NCBI GenBank assembly: GCA_013298895.1
Contig: JAAFJM010000002.1
Span: forward strand, 194,427-258,426
Reading direction: 5' to 3'
Length of the DNA: 64,000 bases
Origin: Bacteroidota bacterium
Lineage (GTDB): Bacteria > Bacteroidota > Bacteroidia > UKL13-3
The notes below the pieces were generated by a model. It ran no database searches. It saw only the letters and a program-made list of their open reading frames with translations, and had not been told where the DNA came from. Positions 55,108-63,643 of this stretch are shown here, in pieces; the first letter of the stretch is position 1; the number at the start of each line of letters is the position of its first letter. Made by a program: the position numbers and the translations under genes.

Positions 55108-56262
55108 TTAAATCAATTTTTGAAAAGCTTTTATCCATCTGTCAGGTATTTCGTTAGAAAGTGCAATTTGGTAATCAGCATAACTGCATGGCACCATAAA
55201 TGAGCCCTTATTATCGCTTCTATCCTTAGGATATGGCACTTCCATCCACCATCTTTCACTCAATATATTTTTATAAAAAGTAATTTCATAAGTTTCTTGA
55301 ATACTAGTATAATAAACCATAAAGTCATTACTTTCTTTGGTTGGGTATTCTACCTTTCTATTTCCAAATCCATCTATAAAATACCAAAGCATCTGAGCTG
55401 CTAATTGACTAGTTAAATTATTCAAATCATGTGTAGGATTTATATTATAAATACCAAATGATTTCAAATCATTACTCATTCCTGCATAACGGGCAATTTG
55501 ACAAGCCTCTTCGCCCATAAAACCATTGGCTGATGGCATATTTTGACCATGTGCATCGGCTGCTTTTATTGCCGAAATATTAAATGCCATCATATCTGCA
55601 TTTCTGCAAAAAGGTTCAATATCTTGAATTTTATTTCGAAAATTTCCTACTCGAAGCATATCAAAGTTCATTCGCTCAAACGCATCGTAGTTTTCAGGTT
55701 CTACAAAATAACTTTGATGCCCAATATGCGCAATATTGAACAAATAGTTTTTTGGATGTGCAATTATTTTACTGATGTATCCGTTATTTTCGGGATTATC
55801 GTCATCAAATTTCAAGGCCACTCTTGCATCTACAAACAATACATTCATATTAAAATGTGTTTCCTCGTAAGCAGCATATTGAGCATAAACAAAATCTTCG
55901 CTGGCACCTATTATTAAACACATAATATTCTTTTTCAAAAGTGTTGCAATAGTTTGTTTAAGTGCAAAATAAGTATCGCTTAAAGTGTTACCTGCTTCAA
56001 TATTTCCTAAATCAACTATGCGAAAATCATTTCTATGCTTAATTAACTGATAAAATTCTTTTCTAACAGCATTTGCAGCCAATGCCGACCCACTAAATTC
56101 AGGTCTTAATCTATCATCGCAAACTCCAACAATAGCAATATCAACATTATCTAAATTATCTGCATTATTGGTAAATGTGGTGCTATAAAAAATACTCTTT
56201 TGGCTACAGTTTGAGGCTAAAAAATCGATAGTGCTTTTCGGTATAGGTTTTAAAAATTCCAT
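55108..56262 (-). CDS. arginase/formimidoylglutamase-fold protein lacking the metal ligands
   Basis: A 384-residue ureohydrolase-fold protein. Fold landmarks are intact (DIAIVGVCDDRLRPEFSGSA, NIEAGNTLSDTYFALK, FGIYNINPTHDLNNLTSQ). However, the manganese sites are not: GASED (119-123) replaces GGGHD, VDARVAL (144-150) replaces DAHxD, and FNISAIKAAD (227-236) replaces SxDxD. Agmatine, arginine or formimidoylglutamate hydrolysis is therefore unlikely. A clade of Bacteroidota proteins annotated as formimidoylglutamase shares this state, to my knowledge. It is directly followed by the ATL gene. Function unknown. Confidence 0.85.
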   Translation of the reverse strand: MEFLKPIPKSTIDFLASNCSQKSIFYSTTFTNNADNLDNVDIAIVGVCDDRLRPEFSGSALAANAVRKEFYQLIKHRNDFRIVDLGNIEAGNTLSDTYFALKQTIATLLKKNIMCLIIGASEDFVYAQYAAYEETHFNMNVLFVDARVALKFDDDNPENNGYISKIIAHPKNYLFNIAHIGHQSYFVEPENYDAFERMNFDMLRVGNFRNKIQDIEPFCRNADMMAFNISAIKAADAHGQNMPSANGFMGEEACQIARYAGMSNDLKSFGIYNINPTHDLNNLTSQLAAQMLWYFIDGFGNRKVEYPTKESNDFMVYYTSIQETYEITFYKNILSERWWMEVPYPKDRSDNKGSFMVPCSYADYQIALSNEIPDRWIKAFQKLI

Positions 56263-56373
56263 GGTTATTATTTTTATCTACTTTTAGTTTTAAACAATCG
56301 CTTAATTCATAGTAGCTATTTGCCTCAAAACTCATTAATTTGTTGGCATATAAAATAAACATATCCACAAACA

Positions 56374-57396
56374 GTGATTTTAGTTACCGGTTCAACAGGT
56401 TTTTTAGGTGCCCACATGGCTTGTTATTTAATTTTACAAGGTAAAAAAATAAAGCTAATTAGGCGAAGTACAGCTAGTTTGGCTGAGTTTAACAAAATAT
56501 TTAATTATTATTTCAAACATTTCAAAATTGATGCTAAAAATGCATTATTCGAATCTTTGAATTGGGTAGAAGCCGATATTTTAAATTTGCCACAACTTCA
56601 AGAAGCATTTATTGGTGTTACTGAAGTATATCATTGCGCAGCAATGGTAAGTTTTGCCCAAGCCGATAAAACTAAAATGGACAAAACCAATGTAGAAGGA
56701 ACTGCCAATATGGTAAATCTTGCTCTCATTAATAAGGTTGAAAAATTTTGCTATATCAGTTCTATAGCGGCTATTGGTCGTAGTTTGAATGGTACAACCA
56801 TCAACGAAAATTGCAAATGGGAAAATGGAAAATTAAATAGCAATTATGCCATTAGCAAGTACAAGGCCGAGATGGAAGTTTGGAGAGCCAAAGAAGAAGG
56901 TTTGAATGTATGTATTGTTAATCCTGGCGTTATATTAGGTTATGGCGATTTCACAAAAGGTTCTGTGGTTCTTTTTAACTCTATTTACAAAGGAATGCCA
57001 TTTTATACCAATGGTGTAAACGGCTATATTGACGTACAAGATATTACTAAAGTTTGTCTTCAATTAATGGAACAAAATATTTTTGGTGAACGCTATATTT
57101 TAGTGAGTGAAAGCATTAGTATAAAAAGTTTATTTTTCAATATTGCCAAATACCTAGAGGTAAAGCCGCCCAAAATAGCCGTAACTCCATTTCTTAGTGA
57201 AGTGGCATGGCGTGTATTTGCCATAGTTCGCTTTTTAAAATTATCGACATTTAGCTTAACAAAAGAAACTGCAAGAGCATCGCAGAAACAATTTTATTAT
57301 GACAATAATAAAATAATTAAAACGCTCAATTTTAAATTTAAACCTGTTGAACAAACAATTAAAGAAGTGTGTAATGCCTTTTTGGTTGATTTGTAG
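56374..57396 (+). CDS. extended SDR NAD(P)-dependent reductase/epimerase
   Basis: A 340-residue short-chain dehydrogenase of the extended class. The Rossmann fingerprint GSTGFLGAHM is at 6-15, the active-site Tyr/Lys is in NYAISKYKAEM, and NPGVILGYGDFTKGS is the substrate-side loop. It resembles dihydroflavonol reductase/3-beta-HSD-like members (HCAAMVSFAQADK). The start is GTG at 56374, 4 bases before nothing better. Substrate is not evident; the gene is alone on the plus strand, divergent from the arginase-like gene. Confidence 0.88.
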   Translation: MILVTGSTGFLGAHMACYLILQGKKIKLIRRSTASLAEFNKIFNYYFKHFKIDAKNALFESLNWVEADILNLPQLQEAFIGVTEVYHCAAMVSFAQADKTKMDKTNVEGTANMVNLALINKVEKFCYISSIAAIGRSLNGTTINENCKWENGKLNSNYAISKYKAEMEVWRAKEEGLNVCIVNPGVILGYGDFTKGSVVLFNSIYKGMPFYTNGVNGYIDVQDITKVCLQLMEQNIFGERYILVSESISIKSLFFNIAKYLEVKPPKIAVTPFLSEVAWRVFAIVRFLKLSTFSLTKETARASQKQFYYDNNKIIKTLNFKFKPVEQTIKEVCNAFLVDL

Positions 57397-57434
57397 TTGA
57401 AGTTAACTACATTTTAAATTAATTAAATTTAAGT

Positions 57435-57872
57435 CTATTTTTTCTTTTTCCCAAAGTCTTTTGGACCGAAACCTTGTTCAGCTAATGCTTGCCAATATTC
57501 TTTTCCATAAGCCACAAAAATTTCATCACCTGGAATGAAATTGCGACTTGCTATGATATATACCCTACCACGTATTATTTCAAAACGCGCATTGTTTTTA
57601 AGTCCACTAATTTTAGTAAATCCATTAGCATCATTGCAATATCTTGCCAAACTATCTAAGTGATGTTGCGCATCAATACATTTCTTTTCACTTATATAAA
57701 AATAGTATGCACCGACTCCATCTTTAATTTCATTGTTTCTACGCTCACATTCCTTCCAAGTGATAACATCCCCAATATATTCAATTATTCGTTCGCCACG
57801 CTTAATTTTTGCATCGGTAAACAATCCTTTTCCTGCACCTTTCAGTGTGCTTTCAGCTACATATAATGCCAT
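57435..57872 (-). CDS. SET-domain protein (lysine methyltransferase-like)
   Basis: A 145-residue protein that is almost only a SET domain. It has TLKGAGKGLFTDAKIKRGERIIEYIGDVI at the start, the SAM- and substrate-site segment SLARYCNDANG, NNARFEII in the pseudoknot region, and the final GDEIFVAYGKEYW. The key Tyr of the catalytic site is in the last motif. The post-SET Cys cluster is absent, and the short form matches bacterial SET proteins. The target is unknown. It lies 22 bases after a uridine kinase gene on the same strand. Confidence 0.88.
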   Translation of the reverse strand: MALYVAESTLKGAGKGLFTDAKIKRGERIIEYIGDVITWKECERRNNEIKDGVGAYYFYISEKKCIDAQHHLDSLARYCNDANGFTKISGLKNNARFEIIRGRVYIIASRNFIPGDEIFVAYGKEYWQALAEQGFGPKDFGKKKK

Positions 57873-57894
57873 CTAATTTAAATTTAATTTAATA

Positions 57895-58554
57895 CTAAAT
57901 TCTAGCTATTGCTCTATCTTGTTTACCTATTATCATTCTAAAATGATCATCAAGTACATTTAAACTATTTTCAAAATGCTCATTATTATTTACTATGATA
58001 TCCGCTTGAGGCATAAATGGAAGTAAGAATTTTTGATATGCAGGCATTACATGATTTTTCCATTGGTAATGAATATAATCAGTTGGAATATTACGTTCAG
58101 CTGAATCTCGCTTAAGCCTTCTGTTTAATGCTATTGACTCATCAGCTTGAATAAATATTTTTAAATCAAATTGTTTTCTAATAGCCTCCGAGTAAAAAAT
58201 AAAAAGTCCTTCGCACACTATTATTGGAGCTGGTTTAAATGTTAAAAGGGGCCCTACCTGATTTTCATGTTGAAACAAATACTCATTACGATATATTGTT
58301 TCATTATTATGTAATTTTTCTAAATCTTTTGCAAATGCATTTAAATCTATGCATTCAGGTAAATCAAAATTAATATTCCCTTCTTCATCTAATATATGCT
58401 CATATGCCAATTTATAATAATTATCTTGGCTTATAACACACAACTCGTCAGTGCTAAATAATTTTTTTAGTGAATTTAAAAAATGGGTTTTACCCATGGC
58501 ACTTCCACCTGTTATACCAACTAAATAAGGTTTTTGAACTTGCATAATCGGCAT
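57895..58554 (-). CDS. uridine kinase-family protein
   Basis: P-loop kinase of 219 residues that resembles uridine kinase (UMP from uridine). The Walker A region is GITGGSAMGKTHF (about 13-24), a changed form of the usual GGSGSGKTT. Other landmarks are ISQDNYYK, PIIVCEGLFIFYSEAIR and IFIQADESIALNRRLKRDSAER (lid and Arg cluster). The ATG at 58545 is a possible alternative start to 58554. It lies between the kinase-like gene (58618) and the SET gene. The changed P-loop makes the substrate less sure. Confidence 0.88.
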   Translation of the reverse strand: MPIMQVQKPYLVGITGGSAMGKTHFLNSLKKLFSTDELCVISQDNYYKLAYEHILDEEGNINFDLPECIDLNAFAKDLEKLHNNETIYRNEYLFQHENQVGPLLTFKPAPIIVCEGLFIFYSEAIRKQFDLKIFIQADESIALNRRLKRDSAERNIPTDYIHYQWKNHVMPAYQKFLLPFMPQADIIVNNNEHFENSLNVLDDHFRMIIGKQDRAIARI

Positions 58555-58617
58555 GCAAAATAGGTTTTATTAAGGAGTAAATAAAACCTATTTTAAATAT
58601 GCTTAATTGATTTTTAT

Positions 58618-59637
58618 TTATTTAAACAATTGCAATAAGCAAGTTTTCAAAATATCAGCCATATTTTTAGCCTTTAAAAACCTTTGATTTTTATAGTGAA
58701 TAGCTAATTCGTTTTTAAGCTTTTCTATATTTTGAGGAGTAGAAATAGCATCTTTACTCATTGCATTTAACAAATTAAACATTGGCCAACGAGCTGCTTT
58801 AAGCCTTGCTACCATTACTGAACGTTCTTCGCGTTGGTATTGGTAAATGCTTTCTTTGCTTAAACATTGAGTTGCTAGTTCCACGTAATCTTTATTTTGT
58901 TTATAAAACTGTGGCAGGTAAACATTTTTCCTGCCCTCATGGCTTTGTTGGTCAAAATCTATTGCTCTTATTCTGTAATGAATTTCTTCAAAATCGGGGA
59001 TAACCTGAATAACAAAATTGCTAGAATGCATATCGCCTAAAAGCCTAATAAAACAACGCTCGTTAAATTTTACGAATTCCTTAGCTAGCCTGATTGCATT
59101 GAAGTTTTCTTTGTTAAAATAAAGCTTCAAAAAATCATCACCAGGAACCCCAACTATGTGTTCTTCAATTAATGTATCGCCACTAACTAAATAGCTTATA
59201 CGATTTGGAGATAACAAATGCTCTAATTCTAAACCATAAATCCTAGATGCATCAGCATTTTTTACATAAAAATAATCAAAATTATCGTTCAGTTTATTAA
59301 TAATCCTGATTCTAAAAGGCATTGAATTTCCATACAAACAATAATCAATTCGCTCCACGGCCAAATGCTCTAAAATATTAACATCTCCGCCTGTTTTAAG
59401 CAAAGCATAAATTTTTAATAAATCGTAATGAATTTGTTCTGTATCGCTTTGCGGATAAAGGCAAGTTTCCCATAAAGTATCTTTTCCTTTTTTATCATAA
59501 AGTGCTATGCTGTCACTAAAATTTTTTAAGTGAGGATACTGAATTGGCAAGTTAATGCCACGACCGTGGGTTTGCAAATAATGCCTTAAGTGCGGGCTTA
59601 CCTTTACAGGTTGTTTACGTTTACTAATTTGTTGCAA
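58618..59637 (-). CDS. kinase-fold (APH-like) protein, unknown substrate
   Basis: A 339-residue protein showing the layout of an aminoglycoside-phosphotransferase or HipA-like kinase. The likely catalytic loop is GDMHSSN (201-207, compare HGDxHxxN) and the metal loop is DFD (227-229). FYVKNADASRIYGLELEH (about 123-140) may be the Lys/Glu pair that holds ATP. EEHIVGVPGDDF would be the hinge. No other domain is visible. It is the first gene of a run with uridine kinase and SET (63 and 22 bases apart). Function unknown. Confidence 0.7.
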   Translation of the reverse strand: MQQISKRKQPVKVSPHLRHYLQTHGRGINLPIQYPHLKNFSDSIALYDKKGKDTLWETCLYPQSDTEQIHYDLLKIYALLKTGGDVNILEHLAVERIDYCLYGNSMPFRIRIINKLNDNFDYFYVKNADASRIYGLELEHLLSPNRISYLVSGDTLIEEHIVGVPGDDFLKLYFNKENFNAIRLAKEFVKFNERCFIRLLGDMHSSNFVIQVIPDFEEIHYRIRAIDFDQQSHEGRKNVYLPQFYKQNKDYVELATQCLSKESIYQYQREERSVMVARLKAARWPMFNLLNAMSKDAISTPQNIEKLKNELAIHYKNQRFLKAKNMADILKTCLLQLFK

Positions 59638-59830
59638 TCAATTTGGTGTTTAATGTAAAAAACAAACTTAGTAATAAATTCTGAATCGAGGTTTATGATT
59701 TGTTTTTAAAAGTATAACTTATTCCATTTAAAGCCATAATAAATGTTGTTTTGATAATTATTGAAAACACTTTATTATGGTATTTTTATTGTGGTAATAT
59801 TAGTCTGACATTTAAATGATTTAAACAAAA

Positions 59831-59862
59831 AACGCAAGCATTTTTGGTACTTGCGTTTTTTT
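59831..59862 (-). terminator. intrinsic terminator of the peroxiredoxin gene
   Basis: AACGCAAG (59831-59838) pairs with CTTGCGTT (59850-59857), with an 11-base loop and A/T runs on both sides. On the minus strand it follows the peroxiredoxin stop (59882). Confidence 0.88.
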
Positions 59863-59881
59863 ATTATTAGCTAACTAAGTA

Positions 59882-60355
59882 TTAGTTCAATTCAGCTAAA
59901 GTAGCGTTAATAGCTTCAAAATTAGGCAAATCGCCAGGACTTGCTAATACTTCAGCATATTGAATAACACCTTCTTTGTCAATTACAAAAGCTGAGCGTT
60001 TTGAAACACCTTGCATACCAAAAGCAGGGAAAGTTTCGTACAATGCGCCATAAGCAGCCGATGTTGTTTTATTAAAGTCCGACAACAAATCAAATGATAA
60101 GTTTTGTTCAGTTTTAAATTTATCTAAAACAAATAAAGAATCAACCGAAATAGCTACCACATCGGCATTATCGTTTTTATACATAGTAATGGCATCGCGC
60201 ACTGTGCACAATTGTGCTGTGCAAACGCCTGTAAAAGCTAATGGAAAAAAGTGTACCACTAGGTTTTTACCTTTAAAATCTTCTAATTTAACTTCCTTTT
60301 TTTCAGTATTTAATAATGAAAACGAAGGTGCTTTATTTCCTTTTTGTAGTGTCAT
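59882..60355 (-). CDS. peroxiredoxin (AhpC/TSA family)
   Basis: A 157-residue thiol peroxidase. Thioredoxin fold landmarks are APSFSLLNTEKKEVKLEDFKGK and LVVHFFPLAFTGVCTAQLCTVRD, where the peroxidatic Cys is in FTGVC. A second Cys (QLC) five residues later could be the resolving one in a Bcp/Tpx-like way. The conserved Thr is present, and the Arg appears downstream as GVSKRSAFVI. It reduces H2O2 or organic peroxides using thioredoxin. The gene is monocistronic with its own terminator. Confidence 0.92.
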   Translation of the reverse strand: MTLQKGNKAPSFSLLNTEKKEVKLEDFKGKNLVVHFFPLAFTGVCTAQLCTVRDAITMYKNDNADVVAISVDSLFVLDKFKTEQNLSFDLLSDFNKTTSAAYGALYETFPAFGMQGVSKRSAFVIDKEGVIQYAEVLASPGDLPNFEAINATLAELN

Positions 60356-60422
60356 GTTATATTTTGTTGTTATAATTTTTAAACTGCAATACTAAAAAAA
60401 TGTTTTGACCAATTTTAGATTA

Positions 60423-61427
60423 TTATTTTATTCTTTTCATTCCCTCAATTGCTAATTGATACTGTGGGCTGTATTTCAAAACAAATTCGTAGTTTAGTTT
60501 AGCATTTTCTTTGTCTTTTAACATTTCGTAACAAAGGCCGCGCATGTAGTAAGCTGGCAAATAATCGTTCATCATTCGCACACATAAATCAAAATTATGA
60601 ATAGCTTCTTTTAAAAAACCAGTTTCAAAATTAATATAGCCTACGTTGTAATAGCATTGGTAATAATTCATGTTTTTGTCAATTACCTTTTTGTAATCGC
60701 TTAAAGCCATTTTGAATTGTTTTTGGCTTTGCCAAAATGTTCCTCTTGCAAAAAACGCATCTTCATCGTTTGGTCTAATTCTAATGGCTGCGTTTATATA
60801 TTCTAAAGCCAATCTGTTATTTTGAGCCATTAAAATTTTTGCCAAAATCATGTGGCTATCAAAATCGTTATTATCTAATTCAATGGCTTTTTGGAAGTTT
60901 AAAATAGCTTTAGCAGTATCGCCCACATCTTTATAATTCATGGCTCTAATGTGATAAGCGTAAGCCTTGGTTTTATCTAATGCCAAAACCGAATTGGCTA
61001 AATTAATTGACTTTTCGTGCTCTTTTGTAATGTAGTATAAATCAGCAAGTTTTATTTTTGCGTCAATAAATTCTGGTGCTAATGCAATTGCTTTTTCATA
61101 GTTTTTAGCAGCTAGTAATGAGCGATTTAAGCCATAATTACAACGCGCTTGCATATAAAAATAATTTGGATTGGTTGAATCTAAGGTACAAGCATCTTTA
61201 AAATCAATTTCGGCTCTTTCTAAAATATCGGCAGCAAAATACTTTTCACCTCTTTCAAAATACAATTCAGGATTGCGCGGATTTTCTTGAATTTTTATCG
61301 AAATCTCTTGAACACCAGCTTTTATGGCTACTGAATCAATATTGGCAGAGGAAGCGGTTTTATTTGTATTGTTGCCGCAGGCAATAACAAAAAGGGCAGC
61401 AATAAAAAGGATAGTATTTTTATACAT
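60423..61427 (-). CDS. TPR-repeat lipoprotein
   Basis: A 334-residue exported lipoprotein. The signal peptide ends in a lipobox (LFVIACGNNTNK). About seven to eight tetratricopeptide repeats fill the rest, for example NPELYFERGEKYFAADILERA, AYAYHIRAMNYKDVGDTAKA and AYYMRGLCYEMLKDKENAKLNY, ending NYEFVLKYSPQYQLAIEGMKRI. Such scaffolds hold protein partners in the periplasm or at the outer membrane; none is identifiable here. It is divergent from the S23-like gene. Confidence 0.9.
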   Translation of the reverse strand: MYKNTILFIAALFVIACGNNTNKTASSANIDSVAIKAGVQEISIKIQENPRNPELYFERGEKYFAADILERAEIDFKDACTLDSTNPNYFYMQARCNYGLNRSLLAAKNYEKAIALAPEFIDAKIKLADLYYITKEHEKSINLANSVLALDKTKAYAYHIRAMNYKDVGDTAKAILNFQKAIELDNNDFDSHMILAKILMAQNNRLALEYINAAIRIRPNDEDAFFARGTFWQSQKQFKMALSDYKKVIDKNMNYYQCYYNVGYINFETGFLKEAIHNFDLCVRMMNDYLPAYYMRGLCYEMLKDKENAKLNYEFVLKYSPQYQLAIEGMKRIK

Positions 61428-61526
61428 TAATGGTAAATTTTAGCTGAAATAAATAAGTGTTTATTACAAGTCACAAAAAAACATAATTTTGTTGGCTCAA
61501 AAAAGTTTTAAAGTTTAAGAAGTGTT

Positions 61527-62018
61527 AATGTTTTTTTAGTGTTAAAGTGTTTATGTAGCTTTTGTTTATGAGTAAAATTGACCGTTTTGAAGATTTAGAT
61601 TGCTGGAAGAAATCAAGAGAGTTGGTGAATTTAATCTTTGATATTTGCGAAAATCAAATGAAAAACAAAGATTTTTCTACTCAAGACCAAATAAAACGAG
61701 CAGCTTTATCTACGATGAACAATATTGCAGAAGGATTTGGAAGATATAGTAATAAAGAGTTTATTCGTTTTTTGGAGTATTCAGCTGCTTCTTCAATGGA
61801 AATCAGAAGTATGTTGTATATTTTATCTGACAGAAAATACATTGATGAAATTGAATTTGAAAAATGTTATCAACTAACAAATGATCTTACCAATACTACT
61901 TTAGGCTTGATTAGGTATTTAAAGACATAAATTTAACTAGAAGAACTAAGAAAACAAAACTTTGAACTTAAAAACTTAAACACTTATAACATAAAGACTT
62001 TAACACTCATAAAACAAT
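61527..62018. repeat. imperfect inverted repeat flanking the four-helix-bundle gene
   Basis: AGTGTTAAAGTGTTTATG (61538-61555) and CATAAAGACTTTAACACT (61990-62007) are inverted copies matching at 17 of 18 positions. The arms extend outward to 61527 and 62018 with about 8 of 11 further matches. The arms bracket one gene (61568-61930) and nothing else, giving a cassette of about 490 bases that ends at the start of hmgA. Confidence 0.6.
61568..61930 (+). CDS. four-helix-bundle protein, S23 (23S rRNA intervening-sequence) family
   Basis: A 120-residue helical protein of the S23/Avd-like four-helix-bundle family. MSKIDRFEDLDCWKKSRELVNLIF is the signature start, followed by SSTDQIKRAALSTMNNIAEGFGRYS-like sequence, NKEFIRFLEYSAASSMEIRSML and a last helix to LGLIRYL. 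The frame extends to TTG 61562, but ATG 61568 is preferred. Family members sit in intervening sequences of 23S rRNA or stand alone; the alone form is common in Bacteroidota. It lies between inverted repeat arms. Its role is unknown; nucleic-acid binding is inferred from the pentameric Avd homologue. Confidence 0.88.
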   Translation: MSKIDRFEDLDCWKKSRELVNLIFDICENQMKNKDFSTQDQIKRAALSTMNNIAEGFGRYSNKEFIRFLEYSAASSMEIRSMLYILSDRKYIDEIEFEKCYQLTNDLTNTTLGLIRYLKT

Positions 62019-63174
62019 GGCATTTTACCACAAACAAGGACAAGTACCCGCTAAAAGACATACACAATTTAGAAAGCCTGATGGCTCACTTTATTCAGAA
62101 GAATTGGTTTCAACCGAAGGTTTTAGTAGTTTATACTCTTTGGTTTACCATTGCCATCCGCCTACTTTGGTTAAGGAAATTGGTGAGGCATACGATATTG
62201 GGCCTAAGGCTGCCATTGAAAAAAATTTACAAAACCGTAGTTTTTTAACTTTTAAAACCGCACCTGTTGACGATTATTTAAAAAGTCGTGTTTATACGCT
62301 TTTTAACAACGATGTTTATTTGGCTTCGGCTGCGCCTCGCAAAAGCATGACAGATTATTTTTTCAAGAATGCGGATGCTGATGAAGTATTATTTATTCAT
62401 GAAGGAAATGGTGTTTTAAAAACAGTTTATGGACAAATTTCATTTGAATATGGCGATTATTTGGTAATTCCTCGAGGTACCATTTACCAATTGCATTTTA
62501 AAACTGAGCAAAACAGGATTTTTATTACTGAATCATTTTCTCCAATCCGTCCACCAAAACGTTATTTAAACCAATATGGACAATTATTAGAGCACTCGCC
62601 TTATTGCGAACGCGATATAAAATTACCTGAACTAAATGAGACCTTTGATGAAAAAGGTGACTTTAAGGTTTTAATTAAAAAACAAGATATGATTTTCCCA
62701 TACACTTATGCCACACATCCTTTTGATGCCATAGGTTGGGATGGATTTCAGTATCCTTTTGGGTTTAGTATTCATAATTATGAGCCAATAACAGGTCGTG
62801 TGCACATGCCACCACCTATTCATCAAACTTTTGAAGGACACAATTTTGTAATTTGTTCGTTTGTACCTCGTTTATACGATTACCATCCGCTATCAATTCC
62901 TGCGCCTTATAACCATAGCAATGTAGATAGCGATGAAGTTTTATATTATGTTGATGGCGATTTTATGAGCCGCAAGCATGTAGAACGTGGTATGATAAGT
63001 TTACATCCAAAAGGTATTCCGCATGGTCCACATCCAGGAACGGTTGAAAAATCGATTGGTAAATTAGAAACCAAAGAATTAGCCGTAATGATAGATCCAT
63101 TTTATCCGTTAAAAATTACTGAAGCTGCTATGCAAATGGAAGACCCTGGTTATTATAAAACTTGGGTAGAGTAA
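62017..63174 (+). CDS. hmgA: homogentisate 1,2-dioxygenase
   Basis: Fe(II) ring-cleaving enzyme in tyrosine and phenylalanine breakdown, making maleylacetoacetate. The 385 residues are the short bacterial form. Landmarks are FYHKQGQVPAKRHTQFRKPDGSLYSEEL at the start, MHMPPPIHQTFEGHNFVIC, and the metal region YNHSNVDSDEVLYYVDG (His and Glu ligands) with PKGIPHGPHPG supplying the second His. No hppD or fumarylacetoacetase gene is adjacent in the window. The ATG overlaps the outer edge of the preceding inverted repeat arm. Confidence 0.95.
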   Translation: MAFYHKQGQVPAKRHTQFRKPDGSLYSEELVSTEGFSSLYSLVYHCHPPTLVKEIGEAYDIGPKAAIEKNLQNRSFLTFKTAPVDDYLKSRVYTLFNNDVYLASAAPRKSMTDYFFKNADADEVLFIHEGNGVLKTVYGQISFEYGDYLVIPRGTIYQLHFKTEQNRIFITESFSPIRPPKRYLNQYGQLLEHSPYCERDIKLPELNETFDEKGDFKVLIKKQDMIFPYTYATHPFDAIGWDGFQYPFGFSIHNYEPITGRVHMPPPIHQTFEGHNFVICSFVPRLYDYHPLSIPAPYNHSNVDSDEVLYYVDGDFMSRKHVERGMISLHPKGIPHGPHPGTVEKSIGKLETKELAVMIDPFYPLKITEAAMQMEDPGYYKTWVE

Positions 63175-63263
63175 GGAATTTTGGATGTTGGGTTTTGAAT
63201 GAAATTTCACCCAATTTGTTTAAGCAAACCTAAGATACTAAACAACAAATAAACCAAAACCAT

Positions 63264-63632
63264 TTGCAAGCAAAATTATTCATACTGAGAGATATAAAAG
63301 AAATTATATCCGTTTCGAAAGACAAAGCCATTAGGGCTGTTGACAATGAGCGGGTGTTAATGTATTGGAGTATTGGTAAGCGTATTTTAGAAGAAGAACA
63401 AGACGGAAAAGAAAGAGCGGTTTATGGAGAGTATTTAATTAAAACTCTAGCGGAACAATTAGAACCTGAATATGGAAGTGGATTTTCTATTAGACAATTA
63501 GAACTATGTAGACAATTTTATCGAACTTTACCAATTACGAACGCACCGCGTTCGCAATTCAGTAGGACACATTACCGCTATAATATTCTTTTTAATACTG
63601 AATATATTATAAAACCAAATACTTTTGTATAA
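63264..63632 (+). pseudogene. truncated DUF1016 (YhcG-type PDDEXK nuclease) gene
   Basis: The first ~100 codons are a DUF1016 N-terminal domain: DKAIRAVDNERVLMYWSIGKRI, YGEYLIKTLAEQLEPEYGSGFSIRQLELCRQFY and RSQFSRTHYR. Full proteins continue with a PDDEXK nuclease domain to about 350 residues. Here the family sequence stops at THYR and the frame ends after 22 unrelated residues, so the nuclease half is missing. The first codon is TTG. Either a deletion remnant or, less likely, a free N-terminal domain. Confidence 0.7.
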
Positions 63633-63643
63633 AAAATAAGGCA

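Noticed and set aside
57392..57411. TGTAGTT/AACTACA hairpin after the SDR gene
   Set aside because: Seven-pair stem without a clear T-run; too weak to call a terminator.
63538..63554. CGAACGC-ACC-GCGTTCG perfect palindrome
   Set aside because: It lies inside the conserved DUF1016 coding part (ITNAPRSQFS), so protein coding explains it well enough; it was not taken as an attachment or protein-binding site, though it is near the point where family similarity ends.
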